From Luscinia megarhynchos (Eukaryota > Chordata > Aves > Passeriformes > Turdidae): 64,000 nt of DNA. The stretch lies in assembly GCA_034336665.1 (NCBI GenBank), contig JAPFBE010000002.1, positions 10,925,906 to 10,989,905 on the forward strand, written 5' to 3'. The translations under genes and the position numbers were made by a program. The stretch's first letter is position 1. Each line of letters opens with the position of its first letter. Shown one piece after another: positions 49,391 through 62,431 of this stretch. The notes under the pieces are model-generated. The model was not told the origin of the DNA. It searched no databases and saw nothing but the letters and a program-made list of their open reading frames with translations.

Positions 49391-52249
49391 AAAAACTTAT
49401 GTTTAAAGGTCAAAATGTAAATAATTATTTTTACCCTTGACTGTTTAGGCATTGAGCATTTAGTTCTGAACTGCCATGAGGTACATTTGGCAGGAGTTGC
49501 ATGTGTGAGATTTTTTAAAGCAATCTGAAGTGAAAAATTCCATTTCCAAACCAGCTTGTTGTTTGTGTTCCAAAGTAGATTATATTTTGCACCAGCCTAC
49601 GTGCCTGGAGAACAGGTAGTGATGAGCTACATCCAGTATACCTCCAGAACTAGAAAAATGCAGTTACACTGATGCACAGCTGTACCAGAGTTCAGTAGCC
49701 CTGAATTAGAAGATTGCACCTTAATTCAACCTGAGTGCTATCTTAACACAGGAAAAATGCCACTGGGATTTCAGACTGTGTCTCTGCCATGGTGCCACAC
49801 CATGTATGCATCGTCGTTACAGGGAAACCACACCACAAAATTATACAACCATCTAGTGGCTATGACAGATGAAATTATGTTTTCCTGATTTCATTCAGGA
49901 AAAGAAATATGTAAGGGAGCTGGAAATTCAATGCTCCCTAATTTTCAGAAAATCTCTATTAATTTAGTGGATAAGCCAATGGAATACTATGTTCTAGACT
50001 AGAAGAAGAAATATGCACATGCTTGATTTCTTTTCCAATAGGAAATAGGATGAATTGCAATATTTAGCAATAGCAAAGTTAGGACTGTAGCTGTAGGTAA
50101 AAATAATTATGCTTATTCCTGGGAGCATATATCTGATAATTAAAAGCAGAGCTAGTGGTTTAATTGGAAGATGTCTGGCTAAAACTATTACATTTTTCAA
50201 TAAATGTCAGTTTTCAGATTTTTCCTAGTGTGACAGAGAATAAAGGTAACTCTAAACTTTAAAATGTGTCTCAATGTACTTAGAACAACTGGGTTACTAG
50301 ACACAGAGTGAAATAATGTGACATATTTATGAGGAATATGAAATGCTATTGCCAATAATATAGTTAGTAACCACAACAAAAGAGAAAATGGTCTTCTGGT
50401 CTGTGAGACTTTCTCAGATTTCTGTATTTTATCATACCCACACAGGATAGGAAGTTGAATTCTCAAAAACAGAGCATAGGAAAAAAGTCAGCTTCAGGTA
50501 ATAGCTAACTTAAGTATTTTTGCAAAAATATTCAACAGTTTCCCTCTAATTTTGGCCATTTTCAGTATATTTTAATGGAATTTACATGTCAAAATGGGAA
50601 GTTTATATTTTCAAAAATTACAGAAAGAAACAATATTAATAATTTCAAAGCCATCTTTCTCACAATAATACATGTATATATCTGTCTGCTTAATTTAATT
50701 TTATTTATTTTTTAATTATACCAAGCCTTTCCAGAAGGAAATATTGAATTTAAAGAGCGAATGCTTTTCAACACCACTATCAACATACTCTGATTATCTG
50801 AGGAAAAAAAAATCTTCTTTTTTTCCTAATGCTAGCACTAGAGCCAGTGAAGAGAGGAGGGAGAGTAGGGGGATGAGGTGTCTATCATTTTTGCCTTCTA
50901 TGGGGGATTTTAATCTTTGAATAACATTGGGCATCAGCTGTAACATGTATGAATTAATCATCTTATTCATATAACTGTTTACTTTTATTATACCTCTAAA
51001 GGAAATTAAATGAATTTGACCTGTTTCAGCATTTACAGCTGTGTTCTTGAAGAAATTTTATTGCAAGTTTTAAATTTCAGAAAGGTTATCTTTTGTTTTG
51101 GGCATTTGGTTTGTTCTATTTGAAGACAGAGGCACAAACAAATTCATCTGGAAGAAAGTTTTAAATTTGCCATTCTTTTCATGAGTTCTGCAACCATTTT
51201 GTATATACTCACATTTTTTCACCAAGAGATGACAAGTTAGGTTTGGAAAACAAACTCTTTTTTTTCCTGTTAATATTTCCAAAACCAAAAAAAGGAAATA
51301 GAGCTGCATTTGCTTTCTCTGTTTTGATTATAGTCTATTGCAAAAGAAATTTGGAATTAGAATCTTTGGTGTGACCAGCTCTGTACACAAATTAATGAAG
51401 AACACAAAGAAGATATGAACTAATCTCACTTTGTAGCCTAACATGCCATCATTGCTGAGATGATCCTATTTGTGCTTATAATAAAACAGATAGTCAAATG
51501 CAAATTCCTTAAAGGAAAATGAAACCTTCTCTGTATTCTTATCTGCCACTGTTAGCATTTTCTTAGCTTTCCTCCTTTCAGAATGGTCCGTGGTAAACTA
51601 TCAGAAAATGAGTAAAGACAATGCCTGAATTTCATGCCTACTTGCATAGACCAAAGACATTATCATTGTGGTACAGAATGGGATTGGAAAAATATGCAGC
51701 CCTTGGAAATGGATTAAATGCACATACATTTTGTAATGAGTGACTGTAATGAAAGTCAAATGAATTATAATAAAATATAGAGTTTTAAAAAAGAAAACTA
51801 CTCAATGCATAATGTTGCTAAGAAAACATTTAACAGTTTTTCACTGCACGCTATTGTCAAAGTAAATAACTACCAAAGACAAACTTACAAAGTGGTTTTA
51901 ACTCTAATGTGATGCAGAAAGTCAGTCATTTAATTTGTTAATTAGTATTATGCCAGAAACTATCTATTCAATATGAAGCAAATATGTTTACAATCTTATC
52001 TGCCATCTGTTTAATAGATGGGAGAATACTTAGAGCTGGGATTCTCAAAGAGGGCTGTTGAAATTTTGTTCTACAATTAGTGGAGCAGATTTTTTAATTC
52101 TAAAGGAGATTTTCAGGCTCAGGGAGCACCTCTATGAAGGAAACTACATTACAGTGCTGCTGTTCAAGATTGGTGATTGCTCATAGCTGCTTCTGGCAGA
52201 TGCTTCCAAAATGCAGAAATACATATATAATTTAAGATATATATGTAAA

Positions 52250-52275
52250 AGAAAAAAAAGGAAAAAGAAAAAAAA
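52250..52275. repeat. A/G low-complexity tract
   Basis: A purine-only run of A with scattered G, next to an AT-alternating stretch. Simple sequence without an attached element. Confidence 0.9.
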
Positions 52276-54342
52276 TGCATCATTAGATCCAGAAGATTAA
52301 AGCAGATTTTATGAGGAGGTTTCTATGGTCAATTTTTTCATGGCAATGCAATATATGAGTCTGAGTACTTTCAGCACTCTTCATATCTTTCTGTAATCAG
52401 CAATTTTGCAAGCTTTCTTACAAGGAAGCCCACAATTATGCAGTATACTAGCCATTAAAGTGAATTCTCAAGGTGCTTTTTAAAGTGCTTATTAAGAATG
52501 GGTATTAAATCATCATTCAGGAGGTGGGTGAAAATAAAAGCCTGGATAAGAGAGTATTCTTCCTAGGATTACAACTTCTTTCTTTGCCCGGTTTTAATGT
52601 AGCTTAATTTTAAGAAAGGGTATATTGTTGCCTAATACTGATTAATATTATTGTTATTATATATTAGAAGACCAATTTAACACAGACAAAACGGTTTTTC
52701 TATTGTGAAAATTAGAAATACTTTCATGTTTCATTTTTAAAGATCAAAAATAAGAGTTAAGAAAAATATTAACATTAACTTTTAAAAATAGGTTTGGTAG
52801 TTTTTATAATTTTAGTGTCAATGATATTACAGGATTGCCTTTTTAGATGTAATTTATTTTACTGAGTATGACTGAAACATCTATTTGACACCAAAGATGG
52901 GAGACACATTTTTAATATAATGGTGAACTTATCATGATTCAAGGATTTTTATATCTCACAGCAAACTTGAAACCAGGCAAATTTTCCAAGTGGGTGTGAG
53001 ATAAATGCTAATGATTTTCATAATGAAGCTGAACATTTTTACATTTCTCAGAATTTTTCAATTTATGAATGACTATTTGAAAGTGCATAATATTTATAGG
53101 TGACGATTTGTAAGTGCAAAATAGTTACAGCTAAAAAAATAAAATATGTGCTCCTTGCCCAAGTGGAGAATGTTTTCAAAAAGCCTTCTTGAAATTTTTT
53201 TTACGTTATTTTCAATAGATTTGGTTTTGCTAACTTTCTTTACCTCCCTACTGAAAGTGACAAACTCTCTGTGCAGAATTTTTCTAAGCTCTCTTGTGTA
53301 TGTCTTAGGTTCTGGAAACATTTGTGAGATTTTACACAGTTGTGTCAACAGGTGAGGTGGTGCCATACAGAACCGTGAGGGTTTTGTTGGGTTATTGTCT
53401 TCTGTAGGGCAGCAACACCCTTGAGGTTTGAGCCCTGGGTCTCACACTGTTCACCCTCGCTGAAGAAGCACAGTGCAGTGCAGCAATCTGTTTCTGTCAA
53501 ATGGAAATATCCCCCCTCTTCATTTTCGGGCAGCAGGTAAGAGCATTTCCCTTAAAACTGATCTCTCCTTCAGTGCCCCTGCCTCCTCAGATAGCAGCAA
53601 TTAATTGTGAAGAAATTTGCAGCACAGCATCAGTTTCAAAATTACATTCTGAATTTTAAATTAATTAGCAGCTTTTACATTGCTGTTGTACAAAATTGGA
53701 CAGAACTGACCTATTAACCTGCATATCCTGAAGCAGTTTGGTGAAGGAGAGAGAAGAAGGAAAGCTTTTCTGAGCCCTGGGACTCCTCTATGTAAACAAC
53801 ATCCTTTGTAGCATGCCCAGCATACTCTCTTGACATTTTTTTGTGATACCCTTATGCAGCAAGAGAAGAATTGGGTGAGGAGAGCCAGCTAGTTTAGTGT
53901 AACAGGATTTTGACCCTAGTGCTTCCACAGGGGTGAATGTTTAACCCCAAGAATATCTACAGCTGCTAAATATATGTATTTATAGAAAACGAAACAACAG
54001 CAACTGGTTAGGTCAGGAACTCAGCATCTGTGATTTGGCTGCAAAGACTTTAATATGCACACTCCATCCGTTCTATCTCTCCTTCTTTTCCCTTTTTCCT
54101 CCAAAATTAATTGCATTTCTAGCTAACAAGGTTTAGTTACAGAGGCACCTGACTCCTTCAAACCTTTTGGACACAATACAAAAGTCCAGTAGTAGACATT
54201 ACAGGATTAAATCCATTGTAACATTCTAAAAATCAATTCATCTGTTCCTAATAGTGTTTCAATAGTATCCTAGTAACCTTTTCTGTGAAGCTTCATATGG
54301 TCTGTATTTGCAAACACTATTAAAAAAGGCCTTCTTGCTTTC

Positions 54343-54359
54343 AAAAAAAAAAAAAAAAA
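54343..54359. repeat. poly(A) tract, 17 bases
   Basis: A homopolymer of A. The sequence to its left has no upstream polyadenylation hexamer in the right place and no gene-like content, so I do not read it as the tail of a processed pseudogene. Such retrocopies are rare in birds in any case, because CR1 machinery does not use poly(A) tails. Confidence 0.95.
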
Positions 54360-54599
54360 GCTAAATCTCTTCACTGAGCTGCTGGAGAGGTGCAGACTCC
54401 AATGTGGGCAAGTGTATTTGCCAACATGCCATATGGGAGCCATGGTTGGGACTTTTTTTTTTCTAGAATAATTAAATGTTGATGGCAGAGTTCAAATGGA
54501 TCATTAAAATTCAAAAGTGTAAGAAACAGATTTTTTCTTATGTTGCTGAACGCTCCAGAGGGCTGAATAGCTAGCAGAAGTGAGGCAGGCTGCAGCAGT

Positions 54600-54990
54600 G
54601 ATCAGCGTGTGCTGTGATGGTACTAATTTGATCATAATATAGTCATCTCTGAAGATTACAGCTATTCAATTAAATATTCTAATTAACCTGAAGTATTAGG
54701 CAAATGATACTAATTACAAATATTCTCCTGAGATTCACAGCAATGAAAATCCCACTTGCAACTGATACTTCTAGCCAATGTTTCGTAACACAATGTCCTA
54801 TATCATAGGCTTTCAGAATATTAAAATGCAGTTAATTTGCCTAAACCTCATTTGTTTAATGGCATTAGCATTTTGTTTGAAATTGTAATAAACGTACATC
54901 CCGCTTTCAAGTAAAATTTAAAATGAGTGTACTCTTGGGGTAACTTAAGATTCCTGTTTACAGACCTAGCACTTTATTCAGTAAGCGGAA
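54600..54990. promoter_or_regulatory. candidate homeodomain-site cluster
   Basis: This is a unique block dense in ATTA/TAAT cores (CAATTAAATATTCTAATTAAC near 54667-54687, TACTAATTACAAA near 54708-54720, GCAGTTAATTTGCC near 54828) with interspersed GC-containing words and no simple repeat. The texture resembles conserved developmental enhancers, but AT content alone could produce the cores. Confidence 0.25.
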
Positions 54991-55513
54991 CAGTTTGAGC
55001 TTAACTTTCAGCCATTAAACATATTGAAATTGTTTAAAAATGCTAATAATTTGTCTTTTCAAATAAGAAAAAAAAAAGGATATTTTGCAGTAAAATTTCA
55101 TGATGTTACCCATGTGACCAGTTTCCTACTGTGAGGGCCCCAATGCTTGAACTTGCCTTGTAGTTTTTTAGTAGAATGTTTGTCTTTTGTAGGTTGTTGG
55201 TTTCTGTTTGCTTTTTTAACTCCCTCTCCAGACAAAGCCATAGGGACCTTCTTTTTTCATTTTCTGCCTTTTTCTCTGTACTCCCTTTCACACTGCACGT
55301 GGACTCCAGATTGGGGGTGCCATGGTTTTTGGGGGCTCTGGTTCCTGCATGGTGCTCCTGTACACCTTGCACTGGAGTGCTCTTCTCAAGTCGTTTGCAG
55401 GGACAGCCCAGCTACTTTACCCATTACTGCGTTGAAAATGTAACCTGCTTGTCTGTATGAATTTGGCAGAATGCTACTTGGAAAATACAGCACAAACTAG
55501 ATCTCTTGGCTCC

Positions 55514-55614
55514 AACAAACAAACAAAAAACAACCCCCCCAAAAAAAAACAAAACACAAAAACCAAAAAACCAACCGGAAACAAACAAACAAAACAACAA
55601 CAAGAAAAAAAAAG
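55514..55614. repeat. A-rich tract with CCAAAAAA and CAAA units
   Basis: About 100 bases of A runs separated by C, CC and one C7, including CCAAAAAACCAACC and three CAAA-type repeats at the right. It opens phenylalanine-rich frames on the minus strand that are artefacts. Similar to 7649-7690. Confidence 0.93.
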
Positions 55615-55927
55615 AACCCTGGGCTCCTCCTGAACACCTTCTGTGGTGAGTTTTATTTGTTTGTTTTGTCGTGGCATGAATGGGGAAGACAGACATTATC
55701 CACCAACATAAGTGGCTACTTAAAAAATAATCAGTTTGTAGCAGTTATAGAAACAGAACAGACAGCAGGTTTCAAGTGCTGTTTATGAGCCTGTTTTGTG
55801 CCCATCACCTTGTTAGAAGGCTAAAGGAATGGGAATGTTTCTGGCTTTCCACATATTGCCTGTTGATATGGATATAGTCTTTCAAGTGAAGGCATCACAA
55901 AAAAAATGCTTCCTAATTTTAGTGTCA

Positions 55928-55949
55928 TATTATATTATTATTATTATTA
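55928..55949. repeat. (ATT)n short microsatellite
   Basis: About seven ATT units with one interruption at the left; minor simple repeat. Confidence 0.9.
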
Positions 55950-57233
55950 ATACTGTGGCAAAGATTTATAATAGTTTAACTGATATGACCAATGTCTTCC
56001 TCTGATTGTTTTCCTCTTCCTCAGATCCTAATGCACTTATCTGAAAGAGAATAAAATGCTAATCCTCTACCTAAGGTACCACAGGTACCTCAGCCTGTGA
56101 AGGCTAAAAACAAATTTACAAAAAGATTTTCAGAATTTCAGGATTTTCAGAATCACACTATTGAACCACAGCAGTGCAAACAACGCTAAAGCAATTTTAC
56201 AGTATGAGTGACTGTAATTTTCATTTTGCAATTGACCAAAGTATAGTCCAGTGTTTGTTCTGGAAACACTGGAAGAATTTGCACCTAAGCAGACCTTTCC
56301 ATGACAGTTTCCAAAATATAAAGAAATGCAAGTGCTCCTTCTTTTCAGATCTCAGAAAATTTAGAACAATTTGCATCTGAAACACACTCATTGGACCTAA
56401 ACTTGTAGAAGAGGGAGACTGCAGAGATGGCATCATGCTGCCATATGACCTTTCACAGAGCAGGAAGGAGACACAAGGGAGCATGTAGTAAACTTGGGAT
56501 AAAAGAAAATCCTGGGCAGACTCTGTGCAGTCCTTGAGAGACATGCAAAGATTGTGGGGTTTTTTTGATTGCTCGATTTTGATGATTTTCTTTGGTTGCT
56601 TACTTTTAACTCTTGCATAGCTGTTTTCCCTTTTGTGCTGTTAGAGCCTGTTGAAATTATTAATTCCCCTCTCTTTCCTTACAGAATTAATTGAGGGTTT
56701 ATAACATGTTATTCTGACTTGGAAACAGCTGATAGCTTGCAACTCTCCTTAGGTCAAGCACATACATTAGTATGCACTTTGATTTTGGAAGAGGACATAA
56801 AATGCATTTAATCAATTTGTATTAGCTCAGATCCATACAGCAGAAATCCCTGTTTAGAAGTGTACTTGTACTGGACTGAGCTTAGGAAAGTTTGGACAAG
56901 CATGCAGAGGTGTAAAACGAACAGAGAAGATCCAAGTAGAGTTATATGCTTTCATCTGCTTCCCTTTTTGTTGAGTGCTGTGGAAGACTGGAAACATCCA
57001 CAGATATGGAGCAGCAGCAGAGGGAAGAGTGTGACTCATGGCAGAGCATGTACTGCTGACTCCTTTCACTGAATTGAAAATGAGGAGCCATCTCAGAGAT
57101 TGCAGGAAAGGTGTTTTCCTGGTCCAGATCCCTATTTTGGCTATTAATCTTAGTCCTCATTTAAATTCACAATAAAACTGTGAGATGAGCAGAGCCAAAC
57201 AAGCAAAAGCAAGGCACCAAGGGAAAGCTAAGG

Positions 57234-57286
57234 ACAAAAAACAAAAAACAAAAACAAAAACAAAAAAAAGAAAAAAAAAATAAAAG
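57234..57286. repeat. A-rich tract with CAAAAA units
   Basis: A runs separated by single C in a near-regular CAAAAA hexamer, ending in an A-G mix. Low complexity. Confidence 0.92.
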
Positions 57287-58360
57287 AACCAATAGAGGAA
57301 AGAGGCAACAAAAGCAGGGAAGGAGGGAGTGGAGCTATAGACCATGCATGTATTTCTCATCCAAAGTCCTGCAGGAACTAGCTGTGCTCTCTAGAGAATC
57401 ACTGACTTGCTATGAAGAAATAAGCACATTCCACTACCGTATTAGCTTCTGAACGAAGTGATTATGAATAAAATATTGTATACATATATGTCATACAGGA
57501 GAATATGTTCACATTTACATGTAGTGTAGGTGACCAAAATGACACAGTCTGTATTTATGTGGGGATTTAATGCAGTGATCTATAGGTACAACCTTGTGGG
57601 GCAGTGAATCTACAAGAGTGATTTACTTTTATAAAGGAAATGAATACACTGATGTAATAAAATTGTCATGTACTGCATTGATCTCCCTGCTGCAGAGTGA
57701 GGAGGAACCAAAATTTATATGAGATAAAGGAATAATAACTGAACATGAGGTAATATGACAGAATAAGAAACATATTTGCAAAGGAAATAAATACCGTGAA
57801 ATTGTACAACTTCATTAGGGGAGGACATTTAAAGGAATCATTTCCACAGCTATAGAACTAGGAAGCTTGGTAGGTCATGCTTTGTAAAGCAGAAAACATG
57901 GAGCAGTGCAGAAAGTGCAATGGCAGGAAACATAATTATATTCTTAATTGTTGCTGACCACAAATATTACATAACAAAGATGTGCCTATCTGTAGAGCTT
58001 GGTGGAATCACAGTCAGGAAAAGAAATTACAATTATATGAAAATGAAGGGCTTGCCCAACATAAGGGAGATATGAAGCAAACTTGGGCTGCTCTGTGGAA
58101 CCAGCTATCATCAGTAAAGATCATCAGAACAATTTCCTCAGTCCAGCTGGTGCAGATGCTGGGATTTGCCCCAAATCATCCACTGGATAATCAAAACCAA
58201 ATATCTATGTGAAAATGTATAGGTGATGACAGCTATAATGAAGGCAGGATATAAAACTGAATGAAATGGAGAGTAAGGAATGAGGCAATCTGGGAACTTG
58301 GAGGTTTTCTTCATATAGCCAAAGGACTGCTTAAATCAGTGACCTGGATGATAAGATGGT

Positions 58361-58401
58361 TATAATCAGACTGACTTTATATAAAGTCAGTCTATAATCA
58401 G
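58361..58401. repeat. perfect 26-bp palindrome within 9-bp direct repeats
   Basis: The 13-base arm AGACTGACTTTAT at 58368-58380 is followed immediately by its exact reverse complement ATAAAGTCAGTCT at 58381-58393, with no spacer. The direct repeat TATAATCAG occurs at 58361-58369 and again at 58393-58401, overlapping the palindrome by one or two bases at each end. The arrangement could come from template switching during replication or from a tiny inverted-repeat insertion with a 9-bp duplication. No protein or element in the surroundings explains it. Confidence 0.95.
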
Positions 58402-59010
58402 CTCTATATCAGTAGTTCTAAGGTAAACAATACCTTAGAAGTAAAAGCCAGTTCTATGCAGAAGCCTGAGTTCTTGGTTTGACACAGAGATTACCTGTGT
58501 GGGAGGGGTGTGGATATTGCACCCTGCACTGTGCTGAAGGTTGGGCCATTGGGTGTAATGGCCAGTCTTACCCTTATACTCCTAAGTCAAACCCAGTTCT
58601 TTCCTGGTTTCCAGTCAGAAGAGATGGAGAAAGGGGGTAAAACAGATGAGAACAAAAAAGAAGATCACTACTTCTGAAACATGCATCCCTGCCCTCATTC
58701 CTGACCCCATCAGAGGCCCCAAATGCCCTCACCCTTGTGAGGGCCAGTTCTAGTTGTGTTGACCCAAAACAGGATAAAGAAATAAGCAATATATCTGTTT
58801 GCCATATTCTAGGTAAGAAAGCTCATAGACAGCAGGAACAAGCCAGGACAGGTTTTGATGCATCTGACCTGCAGACTCACTCCAGTAATGGACATGGAAG
58901 TCTTCAAAAGGTCTTTCATCTTGACCCATAAACTCTTTGTTGTCTTCCATCCCCAGACAGAGCTCCACGCACTCCAGCAGCTCTCTCAGCTAAAGGAAGA
59001 TTGCTTCTCC

Positions 59011-59115
59011 TCATAAAATAATTTGGGTTGGAAGGGACCTTAAAGCTTATCTAATTCCAACCCCCCTGACATGAGCTGGAAACTTTCCAGTAGACCACGT
59101 TGCTCGAATGCTGAC
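59011..59115 (-). mobile_element. CR1 LINE, very short 3' end, minus strand
   Basis: The + strand reads TCATAAAATAATTTGGG, then GGTTGGAAGGGACCTTAAAG, then CTAATTCCAACCCCCCTGAC, and then TTTCCAGTAGACCACGTTGC. This is the antisense of the CR1 3' UTR down to the decayed terminal ATTCTRTGA-type repeat at the left edge. Only about 100 bases remain, so this is a severely 5'-truncated insertion. Its terminal sequence is closer to that of the copy at 15127-15537 than to that at 48894-49390, which suggests a shared subfamily. Confidence 0.9.
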
Positions 59116-60837
59116 CCACCCCAGCCTTCCCATCTTCCCATCCTGAATCCTGAATTTCCTCAAAATCCTGTATGGCCCCCATTACTACACTCATGGGACC
59201 CACCAGACCTCTGTGATTCCCAGAGGATGACCACAATGTCACTGCACAAATTCATCGTGCATTAGTATACAGCTTTCCTCTTCAGAATTCAAATACAAAG
59301 GAGACATAGAAGATAGCTAGAGGATCCTCGATGTAAATAGGTAGACTAAATAAAAGAGCAATGGTCAGGACAGAAATTGCAATTTAATGCAACTATGTGC
59401 TTTTAATGTAAAATACTAAAAAGCATAAAAATGGATTTCACTAAATGAAGCCATGTTAAACTATCTACCCCACCCTAAATCTAAATCTTAACCTTTTCTG
59501 TCTGCTTGAGGACATCTGTGTTATGCTATGAGTAAATAAATGAGGCCTTTCCTTGTTCTTTTCCTTGTAAATTCAGTATGATTTAGTGCTTTGAAATATT
59601 ATAGTACTGTAATGTGAATAAATGCAACTGTTCAGAGGGATAAACCTAGAAAGCCATGCCACAGAACATTATTGGCAGTGTTAAATTCTCACCAAAAAGA
59701 AATTAGAGGTTAACTCTTCCTTTCTCCTGGCACTACAGCCTGTGCAGAGCAACAAAGCGATGGAAAGAATTTCCTGGGGCATTGAGTCAAGTTTGTACAC
59801 ATTCATGGAAAAGCATTTCATAAATCCTGTTTATCCAGATGAAGGTTTTATATGGGTATGCCCTGAGTGTATTGCATGCCCCGCTCCTGTTGGAATGCTG
59901 TTAGGGAACAGTGACCCAGAGCATCTTCAGTAGTTGTCAGAGACTGATCCAGATCACACATCTGAGATGACAGCTTGGATTCAGATATCCAACAAGTTCT
60001 AGCAGGTGCTTAACCCAGGGGATCCAAAGCCACAATGAGCCCTTCGGTAAATTCTGGATTCTGTTTCACTTTTCCTAAATTTTGGAGCAGCCCAAAGAAG
60101 GATTATGGGCAATCTGTTAATTATCTGTTAATAAATGCAGGCTTAGATGAGTGTTTTGTGGAATAGTTTCATTGTGGTGTTAGGGATGTTTGCTTGTCAA
60201 GAGATAAACTATTTAAAAAGAAGTGAAGCTAGTGGAAAAATCAGGCATTCTTGATAGCTCCACTTGATTCTCTAGCACGTGAAATGTTAATGGGAAACCA
60301 CTCTGCACAGCATCCTATCCTTTATCTTCAAATAACTGCATCTTTGTCAATTTTATTTTTAACTTTTTCTAAATTACCCTAAAATTGTTAATTCCCCTTT
60401 TTCAAATCATAACTTTGTCTCTCTGATGCCACTCCAGTGACCATCAGGAGTTACTATCACAACTTTGCTTCCTAGAATGGCAGTGTTTTGCCAAGCAGGC
60501 CAGCCAAATTGTTGCCTCTGATGATTTTTGGCAGTGAGCTATCAGTCTGTAGGGTCACAAAACTAGTGCATGCATAACTAAATTTGTCTAAGGGAAAAAT
60601 ACAACATTCAAATAACACTTTTAACCCACATATCATGAATTTTTAATATTATCACACTGCTTGCAGCTTCCAAATACCTGCTACAGCCAGAAATTCAGGG
60701 ATTTTTACCCAAAGTAGACTAGACCTCTCTACCACCTCATTTTAGTACTAATATGTGCCCTGTAAAAATGTTGATATGTGATTCACAAAGAGCATATTCA
60801 TTCCATTGTGCATACAGGCACACACGAATTTGGGTGC

Positions 60838-60908
60838 ACATATATATAATTTGTGTATTTGTGTGTGTGTGTTTGTGAATATTTAGCTACGTATATATAT
60901 ACATATAT
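60838..60908. repeat. mixed (TA)n/(TG)n alternating purine-pyrimidine tract
   Basis: A run of alternating TA and TG dinucleotides with interruptions: CACATATATATAAT, then a core of about five TG units near 60860-60870, then GTATATATATACATATAT. It is a decayed compound microsatellite. Alternating purine-pyrimidine sequence can adopt Z-DNA or cruciform structures. Confidence 0.88.
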
Positions 60909-61940
60909 CACAGTAATTTAAGGCCATGGATCTTTTTTCTAGAAAAGCAAACCTTATAAACAGTCTATTACCTGTCTGGATGCTCACATCTAGCAGAGGG
61001 CTTGCAATTATGCAACTATTTTGAAAACAACCCCCAGTTCTCTAAAATAACAACTGTGCAACCAATGCAAGGAAAATAATTCTACTCAGAATAAAATCAG
61101 TATGAAATCAGGCAAGTGTGAATGCCTGCAAAGTAACTATTTTGTTACATCTTTTTATGACATAATTATATTGATCTGAAAGACACTCATCCAGAACCAC
61201 AACCTTTTCTACCCAAAGAAAAAAAACCTGTATAATCTTTTCAATCACTTGATATTCATGGTCTTACTCAAAGGTCTCTGAATATGTCATGTGTGTAATA
61301 CCAATGCAAAATTTGGCACTATAGTCACTACCAGCAATATGTTTCAATAAGGTAATTTTCTTGCTGCCTAAGAACATCAGCAGGGTGCAATCCTGAACAA
61401 AAACAGGCTATGACATCTTATTCAAGCATACCTCTGGAGGACAAAACTATACTTTATTAAAGGAAAATGGGATTTCAGGATTGTTTTGACAAGTGGTAAA
61501 AGCATGTACCTCACTTTACATACAGTAGAGGGTTTAAAATTCAAAGTGCTTTTGTAGCCACCGTTAAGTAAAGGCTGGAAGAAAAATACTGCCATTGTAA
61601 TTGGGTTATGCAAATATACAAATGAAGCCTTGCAACCTATATTGTATAGATTTTTGTACTGGGCTGCATGATATAAAACTAAGATGTAAAATACAATTTT
61701 CCTTCTTTTACCTGTAAAGAAATCCTTTCATTTTTACTTAAGAAGAAAGAACACGTTTATTCTTTCTATAGTTAGCATAAAAATCCTTTAATAATACCAG
61801 ATATGAACATTCATTTCCACCAAGCATATTCAGTTTTCTCTTCTGTTTTTTATATTTTGCATTAAAATATTTTTTTTTCCTGTGTTCCCCATCACTTCCA
61901 CAAGTTATTATTAAAGGAAGGGGAAACAGTACAAATAATG

Positions 61941-62023
61941 TTTTTGTTTGGGTTTTTTCGGTTTTTTGCTGGGTTTTTTTTGTTTTGTTTTGTTTTGTTT
62001 TTGTCTTTGTTTTTGTTTTTTTA
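61941..62023. repeat. T-rich tract with GGTTTTTT and GTTTT units
   Basis: T runs separated by G, GG and GGG, with four perfect TGTTT-type units in the centre. It is the reverse-complement equivalent of the CCAAAAAA tracts at 7649-7690 and 55514-55614. Confidence 0.93.
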
Positions 62024-62413
62024 AAAACCCACTAAATTTAAAGTATACACGTTTTTAGTGTTGGATTCTCCCTAGAGTATTAAGATACCAGGTCAGATAC
62101 TTGTGAGATACTAAGCACGTGGTGGTGAGAGATGATAAAGCAATAGATGATAAAATAATATATTTTTGCCATTGATCTCAGCACGAATAGAATCAGTCCT
62201 TAGGACCATCTGCCTTCCTCTAGGGTCATGTTTGTGTTTATACTTTTAAGTGGTTGGTGACCATGTGTAAAACCTGCTCCTAAACTTGAAAAACACTGAT
62301 ATAGTGCTTTGTGCATTAGGAACACATTGATATGGAGAGCATGAATTGAGCAGTTTGGCAAGATTGCAAGCTAAGAGGAGGCTGTGCCATTATAGCTCTA
62401 AGTGAAAACATGC

Positions 62414-62431
62414 AAAAAAAAAAAAAAAAAA
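62414..62431. repeat. poly(A) tract, 18 bases
   Basis: A homopolymer of A in unique sequence with no retrocopy or target duplication recognised beside it. Confidence 0.95.

Larger units (their letters stand above)
49391..55513. other. AT-rich noncoding DNA, no gene seen
   Basis: Unique AT-rich DNA. Open frames of 60-98 codons occur on both strands without recognisable domains; the overlapping pair at 55147-55460 (+) and 55106-55372 (-) lies in a GC-richer patch. A purine tract (52250-52275), a poly(A) tract (54343-54359) and a homeodomain-site-rich block (about 54600-54990) are listed separately. Confidence 0.7.
55615..59010. other. AT-rich noncoding DNA, no gene seen
   Basis: Unique sequence with short open frames on both strands (up to 107 codons, 56221-56544, -) that lack domains or splice context. 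It contains a short (ATT)n run, a small hairpin AGGTACC-ACA-GGTACCT near 56084-56100, an A-rich tract at 57.2 kb and the 26-bp palindrome at 58.4 kb. Confidence 0.68.

Noticed and set aside
54343..54359. Poly(A) tail of a processed pseudogene
   Set aside because: No gene-like sequence, polyadenylation signal or target duplication beside it; the same holds for the A18 run at 62414-62431.
56221..56544. 107-codon open frame on -
   Set aside because: No domain or splice signals, and another open frame overlaps on the + strand.
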